From positions 14,292,434 to 14,356,433 of the forward strand of contig JAAOOA010000033.1 in NCBI GenBank assembly GCA_012861695.1: DNA of 64,000 nucleotides. The letters are read 5' to 3'. Both the position numbers and the translations under genes were made by a program. Shown here one piece after another: positions 1-13,509 of the stretch. The notes below the pieces were generated by a model, which did no database searches, was not told the DNA's origin, and saw only the letters and a list, made by a program, of their open reading frames with translations. This DNA is from Trematomus loennbergii. Taxonomy: Eukaryota; Chordata; Actinopteri; Perciformes; Nototheniidae. How positions within the stretch are numbered: position 1 is the stretch's first letter; each line of letters opens with the position of its first letter.

Positions 1-199
1 AACCTGAATAAGTGCAGCTACAGAAAAGAGAGAAGATGACTCTGCTCTGCTGAGAAGAATGCAGTCATCACACTGACTCTCATTTCATCCCTTTGTCAGG
101 CAGCCAAGATGCATTGTGCACTTATAAAGCAACTGCACTGGCACAGCCCTGAAGGAAATCTGGAAATAAGATGCGCTGCCTCTCAGAGTAAATGTGGGT

Positions 200-345
200 G
201 GATCATTTGGAAACAGAGAGGTCTGCTGAGTGGGAGGAACCCGCTGAAAGATTACAATATCGCTCTTAAATCAGCCCGTTCTGCTTATTCGTCCACAATG
301 AGAGATTACTGGAAGCCTGTATTAACCCGCTTCATCTCAAAACAT
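200..345 (+). mobile_element. Possible decayed LINE ORF fragment
   Basis: The plus-strand reading frame contains a run like YNIALKSARSAYSS, which resembles the linker between endonuclease and reverse transcriptase in fish L2/CR1-like LINEs, where an 'ALxxARSxYxS' segment is common. Only about 45 residues look related and the flanks do not, so this would be an old fragment. The assignment is from memory of the family and is tentative. Confidence 0.35.
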
Positions 346-349
346 TAAC

Positions 350-3300
350 TTACTACTTTGTGGACACATAAAAGACACTTAACCACATTAAATGTCAAAG
401 TTAAATTATGTCTAAGTTAAATGAAGTGAAATCACACATTTGTACCAGTATTGGCCCTTTTAAGGCTTTTTGTGGATGTCTTTGGTATCAAGTAGCAACA
501 CAAAAGCACTAAAGAAATCATCCATCTCAAATATACTTTGTATTCAGTGATAAATAGCAAATTTGGCATGCTCACATGCTCAACTGCTATGATATGTATG
601 ATAAACAATAAACCTGATTTTAAGAAATAATTAAGTATACTTTTAAATGCAGTTTTACTTGTAACTATTTATAAATTGAACTAAATGCTGTGTTTGTGGC
701 GGCGTTTTCAATATCTTCCTATCCATGAGGATCATTCATCAACATGCTGTCCCACATTCACAGCCACATCAATTCACACCTCTGAGCCGCCATATGTGGA
801 CCAAATGGAAAGCCACATGGCCGTCTGCCTTCATACATCATGTCCAACCATCGTGACATGAATATTTGACTGCATTATGTCAGGTTCAGTAAGAAAAACA
901 TTCACTGTGAGTAAAAGAAAACCATGCTGCTCCCACTTCAACAGATCAAATTATTGTGCTGCAATATTTCTCTGCTGAGGGAAAGGAAAACCCTGGTTAT
1001 TCCCCGGCAAAGGTAGAGTACAGTATATTAGAGCAGAGAGAGTCGGTGACCAGAACAGGAGAGAGTGTGTCGAGATGTTTTTAGCTGGAACACAAAGTGA
1101 GTCAGACAAACCTGCCTGCTGGGACATCACGTCTACAGATACAGACACACGGATAGAGATATTGCAAGAAAGCAGCAATACCGGAGAACGTATGACTGGC
1201 ACAGTTAGACGGGGCACTGCACTAGTTTAAAAAATGACCGAATGGCAAATACTTTGTTTAAAAATGTGGAGAAAAATCGAAATATTGGCACCTGAAGGTA
1301 TTAACGTATGTGTTTGAAAGGGATCATTATATTCAGTGAAATGCAGCGTTACTGTAACAATATAAACCAACACAGAACAGGACATCCTTAAAGGCACTTC
1401 TCTTAGTCTGGCACACAAACATCAATGGCTATAAATCAAACTTTAAAAAGTAAATATAAGTTGAGGAGAGTTTACACTTTTCAATACTAGTTCTGAGTTT
1501 GGAGTATGGATGGCTTCATCTTTTAGTATATGGAGAGTTTTCTCTCACTAACAATCTTCACAACATCAATTATACTAATTGATTCCGGCCTCACAGCGTC
1601 GACATCTCAAAACTCAAGATTCACTTCAAGATTCAAAGTCGTAGATTAGATAGTGTAGATCCCAGCCTGCTCCAACAATGCAAATAATATATATGACTTA
1701 AAACAATAAAACAAACTTAAAAAACAATAAAATAGTGCAAGATTATGTTGCACTACCAATCTGCAAGTAATGAAAGTAAACTATATACATGTCAAAAAAT
1801 ACTATAAGCTAAATTTAGCAGAGAATGTTGTAAGCAACCAAGTAAATGCAGGGTAAGTAAATGCATCTAATAGAAAAATAAGTATTTTTTGTCTGGTGGT
1901 AGATTAGAGGCTGTCATCAGACAGCGTGGCGGTGCTCGATGCCAGGACGCCACATGGGGTCCCAACATGCTGTTTCCCTGCAGACAGATGGCCGCTCTCC
2001 GTTCCTTCTGAGGACAGAGGGCCAAGTCCTGTTTGTTTTCCTTCCTTACGTCTGTAATTGTTGACGGTGAAGAAGAGGAAGGGGAGCTGCTGGACCGAGT
2101 CCAATAGACTGTGAAGATCAGGATCTGCTTCAGAGCATCAACATGTTGTTATTCCTCCTGCTCACTTTTCTTCTTCTGTCCTACTTGTGATGGAAATACT
2201 TTTCTTTGGAACATTGACTGGAGAAAGAGGAAGCTGGAGAACGATCTTAATACTGAACGTAATAATTTTTTCAAAGTATTCGGCCAGAGAAAGTACATTG
2301 CAATGCATCTAAATATGGTCAATAAAACTTCCCAAAACTTAAAGCAGAGGCGCCATTATTCAAGATTAATGTGATGGCCACAGCATCACCTCCTCAAATT
2401 TGACCTCATTTCAGTTTCAGTCAACCACACCAGCCCATATTTGTAACAAACGGTAAACTTTTTATTTGCTTGAACCCAATATTATTTAGTTTATTTTCAC
2501 ACATTTTATCACAGCTAACACAAGTATGTGTTTGAGTTACCGCAATCGTTGGGGGAGGTTACTTCTGGTTCAGTAAAAGGTGTGTCTGCGAATTGAGGAC
2601 TCTTAAATACTGCAAGCAGCCAATAGGACCCAATTGGGCTAAACCAAATGCTTCCATGTCAAAGGGGGATTTGGGTTTTTTCGGTGTCCTACTGAGACCA
2701 AGTCCTATAAATGTATAGACCTAATACATCAATAATCAAGCAATGTGGCTCTACATGGCTTTCCTGTCCCAAGCATATATATTTTATATTATAGCAGGTC
2801 AGAAGCGACATTACGTACAGTAGGTACGCTCTAGTTCTGATGGACCCTCGCTTCCAGCTCAAGTTTAATAATGCAAAACGGGACATGTGGCCTTGTGACT
2901 ACCGAATGTTGTAGCATTAAGAGCAGTGTACATTTGATGTTGGTAGCTTCGAGCATATAGTGTCTAAAAGGAGAAGAAGAAGTGAGAAGAACATTCATGT
3001 CCCTTTGAGAGAGAGGCTGTGTGGGTGAAAGTGTCGTGGCCAGGCTAGCAACTCTCCTACGAGTGGAGTTCTCACTATGTGCGTTTCAGTTCTTGTACAA
3101 AGTCGTCAACACGCTGTTTAAATTAAAGCCGGATTGCAGTACTTTTACATTTAAATGAACGTCTGTCACATTGCTAAACAAGTTCACACAATGCTGATAA
3201 TGCCTGTCACCATCAGTGAAAGTTCTCTGTATGTCAAAGTATGCCAGAGATGTAGTGATAGTGTACTAGTCTACCATTATTAACCAGCTTAAATAAGATA

Positions 3301-4490
3301 GAAGAACCCAATCACAGGTAATAGTATACCAAAAACTATGAAATATGATTTGTATTATCACGATATTGCAATATGGCTGGCCTTTTACAAATCTATAGTT
3401 TTTTAATATAGGATTCATGTACCTTTTATAGTGGGACTCCAGGATATATTATAGAGGTAGAATATGACTCAGCTTTTGTACCGCATTATGTGCAATTACT
3501 TTTACTGAAGAATACTATAATAAGTTGCAGGAAGTAATAAAAGTAGTAAGTAGTAGTAGACGCTGCAGTGAAATAAGAGCCTGTCTGTTAAATAGACTTT
3601 CACCATCAGATAGTAAAATGTCCTTATGTACAATGTATACCGAAGATAAACTTTCTATAAAGTCTGACAACACTTAATATGAAGGTGAAGGTACCATAAA
3701 ACCATAATAACAAAATAAAATTATATGGAAAACCATTCTACCTGCAATCATCAAGACCCGTTTACAGTACATCACATAAAAGTATCACCCAATAAAATAT
3801 AGTGCAGATTTTCACTGTTAGAAAGTTTAAAATAATTGTTTGGACAAGTCATTTATCATTTATTTCTCACTGAGATTCACAGTGTTGGAGCTATCCAAAT
3901 AAGCATTTTGTGACAGTTGTAAGATACATGTTTGGCTCTGTGATAGAGAACAACACGTCTATAAAATGAGCTCCTGTCTGAAAAATCTTGTTTCCTCCAG
4001 AAGGGATTAAACGACCTTTCCGACCACATTACACTTACAGCTGTTTTCTATTAGTTTGCACACAGCATCTGATGCGATTTGTCAGAGAAAGAAAAAACTC
4101 AAATCGCAAACAGATGTTAAGATATAAAGGTAAATTCAATTCACGGTCACTTTTTCATGTATTCATAACAGTGACAAATGAATGAAACATTTTTTGGACA
4201 TCTCGCCTAAATCATGTGTCTTCCATATTGTGATGAGTAAGAGTAGGAGTTTCATATGCTGAAAACAAGCTTTGAATTGGCAAAAAAAGGGTCTACAAGA
4301 AATCAAAAGCAGATATAAGAAGGTATGGTCTGTGTAAAAATGGACACTGCAATGTTCAGGTGGAAAATAACTATTATTTCTGCATAGAGTTAACAGCAGG
4401 GGACCTAATAGTGATGCTTGTGGGACACCTTTATCACCAGTCTGAGTTTTGAATCTTTATTCTCCTCTGAAAAGTACAAAACATTTTAAA
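350..4490. other. No gene recognised
   Basis: AT-rich, with stops in all frames at short intervals. A 66-codon minus-strand frame at 1904-2104 sits in a slightly more GC-rich patch but matches nothing I know. No clear repeat boundary was seen. If the drebrin gene at 40.7 kb has a long first intron, this may be intronic. Confidence 0.5.
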
Positions 4491-4494
4491 AGTT

Positions 4495-4640
4495 TATATC
4501 AAGCATTGCTATAATTGTTCAAAGTAAACTGTAATCTGGAGAAGGTCTGGTCTGTGCCAATGGCATTCAGGATGGTATCATCAGCGTAATATCGCAAAAT
4601 CCAATGTTCAGTCGGCAATTCAACTTTTATGTGGAGCAAC
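4495..4640 (-). mobile_element. Reverse transcriptase fragment of a LINE (YADD box)
   Basis: Read on the minus strand, 4574-4588 encodes YADDT, the catalytic box of a non-LTR reverse transcriptase. It is followed in frame by ILNAIGTDQTFSRLQFTLN and then a stop. The hydrophobic residue after the box and the '.L...L' spacing fit the family. The flanking parts of the domain cannot be followed in frame, so this is a short, dead remnant. Confidence 0.5.
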
Positions 4641-5429
4641 AAAATAGCAGGTCACATGAATTGTGGAACGCAAAGACATGTGCAAATTTACTTTGGTTTT
4701 TCCATTTAACTTGAATTATTCTAACGGCTAAAAGTGTCCAATTATACATTGACAGGACAAAATATAAATATTTTCTTGCATGCACGTTTTTTGTTCAAAG
4801 TCTCTTCTACAGTGATTTTGGCGCAAGAAAACACATCTTGCAATAAACCAAAATGTGAATAAAAACATTTGTATCTTTCTGGAAATATCACGTAATAAAG
4901 AAAAATAAAGTTTTAGGGTTGATGTTTTTTCTTTAAGTGATAATTAAAGACTAGCCTTATGTCTTTTACCAGTGCAGTCCTATAAATAGCAGTCTGAAAA
5001 GAGCCTGGATTTTAGCTCAGTATGAACTCGGTGACTTGTAACAGCGATAAAAGAAACTGCATATTTCTTGTGTTTGTAGATCTGTCTGGAGGCTGAAAAT
5101 AGTTTCTCATCTTCTCTCGCACTGACTTTCTCCTTCTTTAGAACAGATCTTCAGATATGTTGAATTTCCCAGATGTGTTTTTTTTTAAGATGTGACTTCA
5201 TTGACCTGGTATGTAACTTAAAAAAGTTATAGCTTGAATACACTTTATCGGCTATCAACCTCTTTTCCACCACCACCTTTTTTTCAGGCGATAAAACACA
5301 GTTTTGGTGTGATGAGAGCAAATGAAAATCAGCTTTGGTGTTAAATCTAAATTTAAAACATGTGAAAAGAGCTTTTTCTGTCTATTTAAGTGCTTGTCAT
5401 GTCACGTATGGGCTAAGTAGATCAGAAGT

Positions 5430-5660
5430 ACAAAGCCAATGTGTTTAATACCTATAAGAATATATTTGAAGCAATAGGAAGCCAATAAAGGGAAATAGAA
5501 ATTGGAGTAATGTGTTTTCTTCTTAACATCCAGCTAAAAGCCTTGCAGCTCTATTTTGGACCAATTGAAGTTGATTTAGTGATTAAGCTACTAAATATAG
5601 AGCTATAATAATCGAGACAGAAAGATATGAACACGTGGTTACATTTCGCCACATCAGATG
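5430..5660. repeat. Possible old interspersed repeat
   Basis: The text around 'ttgcagctctattttggaccaattgaag' and 'ataataatcgagacagaaagatatgaacacgtgg' resembles a moderately repeated fish sequence in which a 'ttttggaccag' phrase is followed by an 'agtccag...gatgaa' phrase. The class is not clear to me, and it is not repeated elsewhere in this window. Confidence 0.3.
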
Positions 5661-5839
5661 CAGACAGAAATGATTAGATTTGTGTCTCTGATTGAAATAT
5701 ATAATCAGATCAGAGTTTATTTAATATGTGAGATTATGGCTGCTCGGAGGTTCCCTGTTTAGACATATAGGACAGCATGTGCTGTGTGTTAATGGGGTGG
5801 AAGGGTGGTATTTGCTGTGTGTGTGTGTGTGTGTGCATG

Positions 5840-7989
5840 TCATGTCATACTTGAAAAGCTTTTTGATTGAGTCATTGTGACATATTTATGAATAAAAGGC
5901 TGGACATCGGAGTGACTAAATTGAGCAGGAGACGGTCAATTCATCCATCCATCTCTTCCTCTCAAAATCCATTACCATCATCTCTAATGCAGGCTATAGT
6001 CATGTTTTAGACAAAAAAAAAAGCCAAATGATAAATAAATTATTAAATGTTATCCATGTTTCCCCTGAAAATGAACAATATCTGCTTTCAGCATTTTCCT
6101 TATCAAAGTGTAGCTTAATTCAAACAACTTTGTAGAGAGTCATAGAGATAATCTTACAATGCCTCATATTTAGTACCTGAAACTGTGAGCTTGCTCTAAC
6201 TGTACTATAGTTTAATTTGATAAATAAATGTATTTTAAGAAGCCATCAATCACCAAATGAGGTAACAGTATTTTTATAAATCTTCAAAGTGGAGCTAAAT
6301 GTAAAAAGTTGCAAAGATTTTAACACTCTTACAATGCCTCATATTTAGATGATTGTGTACTTTTTTTAGGTTAAATCTGATATAAATAGAAGTATTAAGA
6401 AATATACTTAAGTAAAGTCAATTTCATGAAAGTGCAGGACTTATTGTACTGTACTTTTCGATTGAAATGAGGCTGTGTTTTTCCTGTCTGTGTTTTTCCC
6501 CCCCCCGTTGTAGCAGCCCGAAGGCGCAGAGCATCGCTCCATTAATCTAATTATCAGAGTGGAATCACAGATTGGAGGGATTAGCAGGCAGGAGCTAAAG
6601 CAGCTGATTTGAAGATGTCTGTTAATCTCACTCGTCTGGAGCCTCATTACTTTCAGAAGTGGACATTTGGCTTCACACTAAGCCCAGTGTTTTTATGAGT
6701 GAGATAACGTCAGCAGTACTGACACCGTGGTCCTAAAAAAACCTCTATGTAAAGTAAAGCAGTTTGTGAATGCTTTGCTCAGGGGCACTTCAGCTGATTC
6801 TGTTTGAAGGACAAACAATGCGTCACCCTCAAAAGCACTTTTATCTCCATCCTTTTATTTCATTGTGTGATGGCTTTATTTCTGCCTCTGGGGTTAATAT
6901 TGCTCAAACAATTCAGTGAAAGTTATTGATTCGATCTGAGCGCAGTGGAGGGAGAGAAAGGGAGAGGGATTGAAGAGTTATTTACTCTTGTTCAGAAGCT
7001 TTTCTGTTGACGTAACACAAATGATGTTGGTCCTACTGGACAGTGTAAGCCGTAGTGAACATATTGGATGTTGTTATGCCTGAATTATGATTCTTAAACA
7101 AATTATTCCTGAATTGAGTTCACAATTTGCGAATTTAAGTCTGATTGGTATTTAGGCACAGTTCTTGTACAGCTACGTTGTATTGAGATGAATAATACTA
7201 ATGCATTTGGGAAGTTTGTCTTAATTCACCAAAAATAAGAAAGAAAAAGATAATGTTAATGTAAATGAGGATTTAAATAAAATTCTTGTTGATGTAAAAC
7301 AAACTCTGAAGAGCCTCCTGGACAGTTTGAGGCTGTTTCCAATGTTGGACTGAACCGTTTCATTAAACTTACTGACTAAATATCAACATTTTCATATACA
7401 TAATACTGTATAACCTGTGAAATGTATTCAACTGTGCAAAACTTTGATTAAGCAATAAACTGGTATTCAGCCTTAATATCTTTATAAATACTAATCACGT
7501 TTATATAGTAATATACAAATGTTTTGTATTATTTTAATATACTGTAATGCAATATGTACATTTTACTTTAATTTTACAAAATTCCCCTATGGATAAATAA
7601 AAGTATAAAAGTGCAAATATTATATTTTTAATCAGTGGGCCATGGATCAATATATATGTGATAGTGATTTAACAGATTGAAATCTTATAATATAAATATT
7701 CATTATTCACTAACAATGTCTATTTCAGACTAATCTAAAATAAAGCTGCATATAGATTCCTACTGAATATATTGTCTTTCTTACAGTGCGTCTCTCACAC
7801 TGCTCTCACCTGGCTTTGCACCTATGCTCTCAGTGGGAGTGAGACAGAAATAGAGTGAAGTGTGTCAGCCTCCTTCTGCCTGAGTCTTAGTTTACTGTCT
7901 GTTTACTGTTTCCTGTCTGACTCCGTCTGTCAAATCTGACCTGTTTGGGTGGAGATTTATCACTTGGCTTTTGCGTCTAGGTGAGAATA
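5840..7989. other. No gene recognised
   Basis: AT-rich non-coding sequence with a short (GT)n at about 5815-5836, a poly-C run near 6500 and a LINE-like tail phrase near 7575-7610 (attcccc...ggataaataaa). No coding exon with splice borders was seen. Confidence 0.5.
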
Positions 7990-8526
7990 CAGGGTATATG
8001 CAGGAATCCTCAAGTCAAATTTAATACCTTTTAAGACCTTTTTTAAGACCCTTTCCATACATTTTAAGACCTCATCGCCACTTTTGAGTTTTAACCGGTT
8101 ACATTGGCGACACACTTTACCTCACATTTACTATATACAGTATAGATTGTCCTTTCTCCTTATCTTCCAACCATTTGGACGCAAACTTGCATTTCCCCAT
8201 AACGATGTTGTTTAACAACCGGCGTAAACGGACCTTCTCGCGCTATCAAGCAGTGAGCGTGCGATGTCCTGTTCAGATGACGTCAAATCCAACGGGATGC
8301 CATAAATAAACTACACAGAATCACACTACACACCTACGCAATGATTACATTCAGGCACACTGTAGAATACAACCTCTTTGGACAATTTATATACTTATTG
8401 AAAACAAGCTACAAAATGTAATACCTTGGAAATGCCGTTTACTTTTTAATACTTTTGAATAGCCTTAATTTTCGCTAAATTGATTTATCAACTTTTAATA
8501 CTTTTTAAGACCCCGTGGACACCCTG
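7990..8526. mobile_element. hAT-like MITE, about 540 bp
   Basis: The ends are short inverted repeats: CAGGGT at 7990-7995 and ACCCTG at 8521-8526. Just inside both ends are related phrases (aatacctttt/aagacc and aatactttttaagacc) in inverted arrangement. CAGGGT-type termini fit nonautonomous hAT elements. No transposase is encoded and I cannot see a clean 8-bp target duplication. Confidence 0.6.
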
Positions 8527-8529
8527 GAA

Positions 8530-11500
8530 TAAGCCAATCTAACCGGTATGGCACCTATGAAACCTTCATTGCAGGGTCATTTTGATCACATTTTTTAGCT
8601 CACGGTTTTATGCAAAGTGACTTACAAAAAGTGCATTCAACCACAAAGAGATATACAAACAAACTTCTGTGTGAATACGGGATAAGGGATACATTAAATG
8701 ACTGTTCTAGCTGTTCTATAATCTGCCTTTACCCACTTATTCATTATGTTAACATAATTAAAGATAATCTATCAAACACTTAATTGTTTAGATATTTTGT
8801 GAAAGCACTAAAAGTCGTACGTTGCAATATTGATTTCTAGGTACTCTACATACTATGCCCAGTTCTATTCCTTGTTGAGATGCCATTAGAAGAACAGTAT
8901 CTTCAGGCATTTTGGCCTCCATGCTCAGTAAAAGCGAATCGATTCAAGATTCAGACAAAAAAGAACGTTATGTGTGACCACATTCTGACTTGTCTTTCTT
9001 TCTCTATAACAATTTTCTTCCAAGTCTTTTTTCTTGACATATTTGTGTATGAAAGACAAACTGAAGAAGTCAGACACCAAAAAGAACCCTCTGTTCTTTT
9101 CCGTCCCTCACATCCATTTTCAATAACAGGTACAATCCTGCAGAGTTATTTTTAGCCTTCGCTGGATATCTATAGCCTTCTTTTCTGAAGCACCCGTCAC
9201 GGATGATGCTGCTGCTGGTCCTTTTCTATTATTTACAGCCACATTTACATTAAACTATTGCACTGATGCTCTGATTAAACTGAGTATAGTACACTGCAAA
9301 GTAAAATACGCTTAATTTGTTATTGTAGATGAAAAGCAACCATTCAGATGGTTTGTGAAGCGGCAGAGCTGCCGTAAACCGGCTCTATTCCCGGGATACC
9401 TGAGTGCTTCTGTGGGAGTGAAGAGCAGAAATAAGAGAAATTAGAGCTCAGGCAGAGGGTTTTTTACTCTTAGATAGGAGGTTATATCAGATATTAAATC
9501 GTGGAGATGTATCTGTAGGGATTCAGTGGGGGAAAAGTTGAGGTGATTTGTGAAAGATGAGTGTTCAGGGGTCATGTCAAGGTAGGAAAAAGGTAAGAAA
9601 ACTACAACCAGGATGAGTAATAAACAGATGTTTTAAAAAATTATTATTTGGATGTTTTCCTTCTTTCTAACTAAAACTGTATTATTTTATTAGTGAATGT
9701 AAAAGAACGGAAATACCTGCAACCATATTCAATTGGACTTAAAATCATCCCACAGTATTAGCATCAAGTGAGCATTAAACATATTCGAGGGAAATCAATC
9801 TTCAAGTCGAGATCTGAGAGCACATTAGGGCAGATTTATGAGAACAAAACAAGATTGCATTGCTTTATTTTGAGAAATGTCTTGCTACAGAGCACACAAA
9901 GCACATTAGTTGAGACAAATCTTCTAAAAGTACTTTTCTGGATGTAAATTAGCATTTGAAAGTTCACTTTTTAACCATATAACACAGGAGTATCTGAACA
10001 AATACATGAGCCAGCAGGAAGAGAAAATGTGCTACAAGACTGGTTTCATGTTAAAAGCTTTGTCGCTGCATCAGGAAGAAATCTCTGATCCAGCATCAAA
10101 CCAAATCTGAAAGAGAAAACTCAAATAATGAATTGATCCAAAGACCTTTACAAATAGTCAACCAATAGCTGCAAAACAACAGGCCTTGAATCACTCTGAT
10201 TGGATGTTTTCTTTAAGGTGGCATGGACATAGTCTTGTATATAAAACTGATTATTTAATTGCCTGTTTCACATTCACAATGCTCAGAAGGACTTGGTATC
10301 AGATTTAGAGTCAATACTTGCATCCTATTTTGGTCTCCTCTCAATCTGATATCTAACACCAGAATTGGCAACTTCCTAAAAGCCATCAAGGATGTCCTTG
10401 CTTTGCAGGGACTTGCCAGTTTACCTATTCTTCCTTCAGCTAAAAATAAATGAAATGAAGTATTTTATGTTAATGATGTCCTTGTCTGATACAAAAAAAT
10501 CTCTTGACAATATGGTGAAACTTGTGACATTGACATTATCTACTCGTATCTGAAAATATCGACATTCTGTAGGTCATTATGAGGTTTGTGAATATCAGAT
10601 AACAGTTTCACTCCAGCACAGACCTCCAAATGTTTGGAATGACCTTTAAAACGCTGCAGATATTCGTTTACGCATGGTGTGTGTGTGCGAATGGTAAAAA
10701 CCAGACACAAACTGTCCCACAGTGCAGAGTAAGCTTCATATTTTTATATAATAGCATGTCTTGCATAGCGCTCCAGCTCCATGCGTTGCCAGAAAACAAA
10801 AAACATAATCCCTCTCGGCTGAGTTTGTATGCCAAAAAGCAGAGAAGATGAAACTACCCTAAATACTAAACAGAAGGGAGAGGCAAAGTTACTCACACTT
10901 CATTACAGGATTTAAAAACTATTCAAAAATGAACAGGAACCTGATGGTTTTGAACTGAAACTGCTATTTTAGCTATCAGTAGTTACCATAGCTTCTTTCT
11001 TTCCTCAGTATTTTAGCATTATGAGGCTACAGGAAGAGGTTTAGACTTCGAGTCATATATTTTTTATGTAACTTGTACCGTCATTATTTAGGAAATGCAT
11101 TACCCCGCTGCATGTTAAGTATTGACTGTAAATGGTGGTGCAGTGGATTATTGATGCGTGAGAAGAAGCAGGTATAAATCCTTAATATGAATAGAGTTTT
11201 TCTGACATTTTAGCTTAAAACAGTAGAAAAGTTGAAAAAGGACATTCATTAATCTATACTCTGATTATCATCACCAATTGATTGTAAAAGTTTCCCAAAT
11301 GATTGCCACATGTAGTCATTCTTTAGCTTTTGAAGCGCGGCCTTTTTTCCTAACTTGGTTTTTCCCAAAAACCGACGTTTATTATTATTGTAAAGGGCAT
11401 AGATGAAATATAATGTATAGAAAAGGTTGTTAGCATTCTGACTATGTCTTGGTTGGGAACACTTAGCCCCTTCAAAGAACATTGTAGTTTTAAAGAACAA

Positions 11501-13120
11501 AGTAGTATTGATCTTCTTTTCCAACTTTTCTAGTGAATGGTAAATCAGACATGAGCATTCGGACAGATTTGGCCAAAGTCTCAAGGTTCATCCTCTTGGG
11601 ACAATGAATAAGTGTATGACATTTCATCTCAATCCTTTTAAACGCTGATGAGATATTTCAGTCTGAACCAAAGTGACCTGGGACCTGCTGACCAACCAAC
11701 ATTGCATAAAGCCGTTAGCATTAGCATGGCTAAAATCAATGTGACAAATTATCAGATATTCTGACTTCAAGCTCCTCAAAAAACACTTTACACTAAACTT
11801 CCCACAATGCAACCAGAGAGCCTTTCTTAAGACCGCATACAATAAGCAATCAGTATTTTAAAGCTCCTGTTGGCTGCCATGTACCAGTTAGCTTAGCCTT
11901 TCAGTTCCATACAGCCTCTGTGAGTGATGTTAGCACACAGCAACGTGTTTAATAGCTGTGTGATGCCGTCAGGCATAAGGGGAGAGAGGCAGCAGGGTTA
12001 GCTGTACCCGCCAAGTCCCCAGATGGTCTGAGAAGGATGTGTGAAGCGTGAAAGGATGGAAGAGGATGAAAGCAATACAGTAGGAGAAAATGATCCGTCT
12101 CTCTCTGGTTTCATGGTAAGCGCTGGGCATGAATACATCAGAAAGCCTGCGAATCCCCCAAAATAGTACAAAGCTGACATGCATATCTGCTCTCAAAAGG
12201 CAACTCTAATGAAAGATTAATAGGATGTAAAATATTGAAAGTGAGGGGATAAGATATATGGTGTGCACAGGGAGCTGTATATCTTTCTCCAATTGCTTGG
12301 ACATGGCTTCTGAAACAAAGATATGTACATTGGACGGCTATCATGCTCAAATAGCTGCAAGGCTTCGAGCGTCGGGCTGATTTATTGGAAGCAAACAGCC
12401 GGAGAGAGGAAACCCCCCGACTGTGAGGAACTGCAGGCAGAAGACATCTTCCTCTGCACAGTATGTAAGAAGAGGAAACATAAGCAGTATTCCAACCCAG
12501 CTGTTATCTTTTATAATTCATTGTAATGTGTAATGCACATTAATTTAACTGCTGAAGCAGAAACACAGAATGTATTTTGCCAAACGCTGAAAGCAGTAAA
12601 CATATTTCTCTAGCCTGTCAGATAAAGTATTAATATCTGAAAACAGTTTCTGCAGCAGAGACCAGCTACTAACTGCATTTGGGTGCATTAACATCAGCCT
12701 TTATGAAACCTGACATGTTGTCTCATGGCCTTCTTACTGGTGAGCCATCACATTATCACAGTCCACACACTGCAGTCCTGTCAGAGGCATTAAATCAGCC
12801 ATCATGACAATTACATTACGACTTGCAACTTGTGTTACAGCAGGATTTATCCAAACTCCATTTTCTGAAGACTGGAATGAAGACTACAAACCCACCATCA
12901 GTCAGCCATCTTGATTTATAAAAACTTGCATTTGGACTGGACGAACCCAACCAACGTTCCTCAGGCATAGCAAGCAGTATATAGTACAACATGTTTCAAC
13001 AATACAATATGGCTTTAGGCTACAAACAATAACTACATATTAGTTATCCAACCCATTTAACCTGGGGCAACTAAGGGGCAGTAATAGCAAGCTGTAAACA
13101 CACCATGGACATTAGGGGTG
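8530..13120. other. No gene recognised
   Basis: Non-coding in appearance. A minus-strand frame of 111 codons at 11249-11584 has no recognisable domain and no splice context. Near 11131-11150 a phrase like 'ggtggtgcagtgga' recalls the head of common fish repeats but is too short to assign. Confidence 0.5.
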
Positions 13121-13121
13121 A

Positions 13122-13480
13122 TGAAATTAATCGTTTCTACGATGCATCGCGATGCGGACGTGGACGATTCTGCATCGATGCAGTGACAGAACATAATCGA
13201 TTATAGCGTAGTAACGTTGCTTCCTGATTTTATGGCCGCGGCTTTACAATAAAGTTTTTTTTTCTGTCACTTTAATATCAAATCGGTCGGTGACGCAGAG
13301 ATCAGGGAATAGACGTGACAGCGGCACGGCGACACCAAACACGGAGCAGTCTCCTTTATCCACCAACACAAGAACACCAGTCCAGAACCAACAGCAGAAG
13401 GACCCGCTCTGGATCAGTCCGTGTCGCTGCGGCTCAGACACACAGGGATTTATGTTTTTAAAAGATACTCGCGTTACAAT
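13122..13480 (+). mobile_element. hAT-like repeat, one end visible
   Basis: Starts with taggggtgatgaaattaatcg and runs into 'gatgcatcgcgatgcgg', a phrase I associate with one end of fish hAT elements. The following stretch to about 13480 is more GC-rich than its surroundings. The opposite terminal repeat was not found, so the right border is a guess. Confidence 0.4.
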
Positions 13481-13509
13481 CATATCAGGTTTTTGGTGGA
13501 TTTAGTTAA

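Noticed and set aside
1904..2104. Possible exon in a GC-richer patch
   Set aside because: Neither strand gives a familiar protein and splice borders do not agree with one frame.
11131..11180. SINE-like head 'ggtggtgcagtgga'
   Set aside because: Only about 14 bases match memory of a fish repeat; no Pol III boxes or tail.
11249..11584. 111-codon minus-strand frame
   Set aside because: Lysine- and asparagine-rich, no family resemblance and no splice borders.
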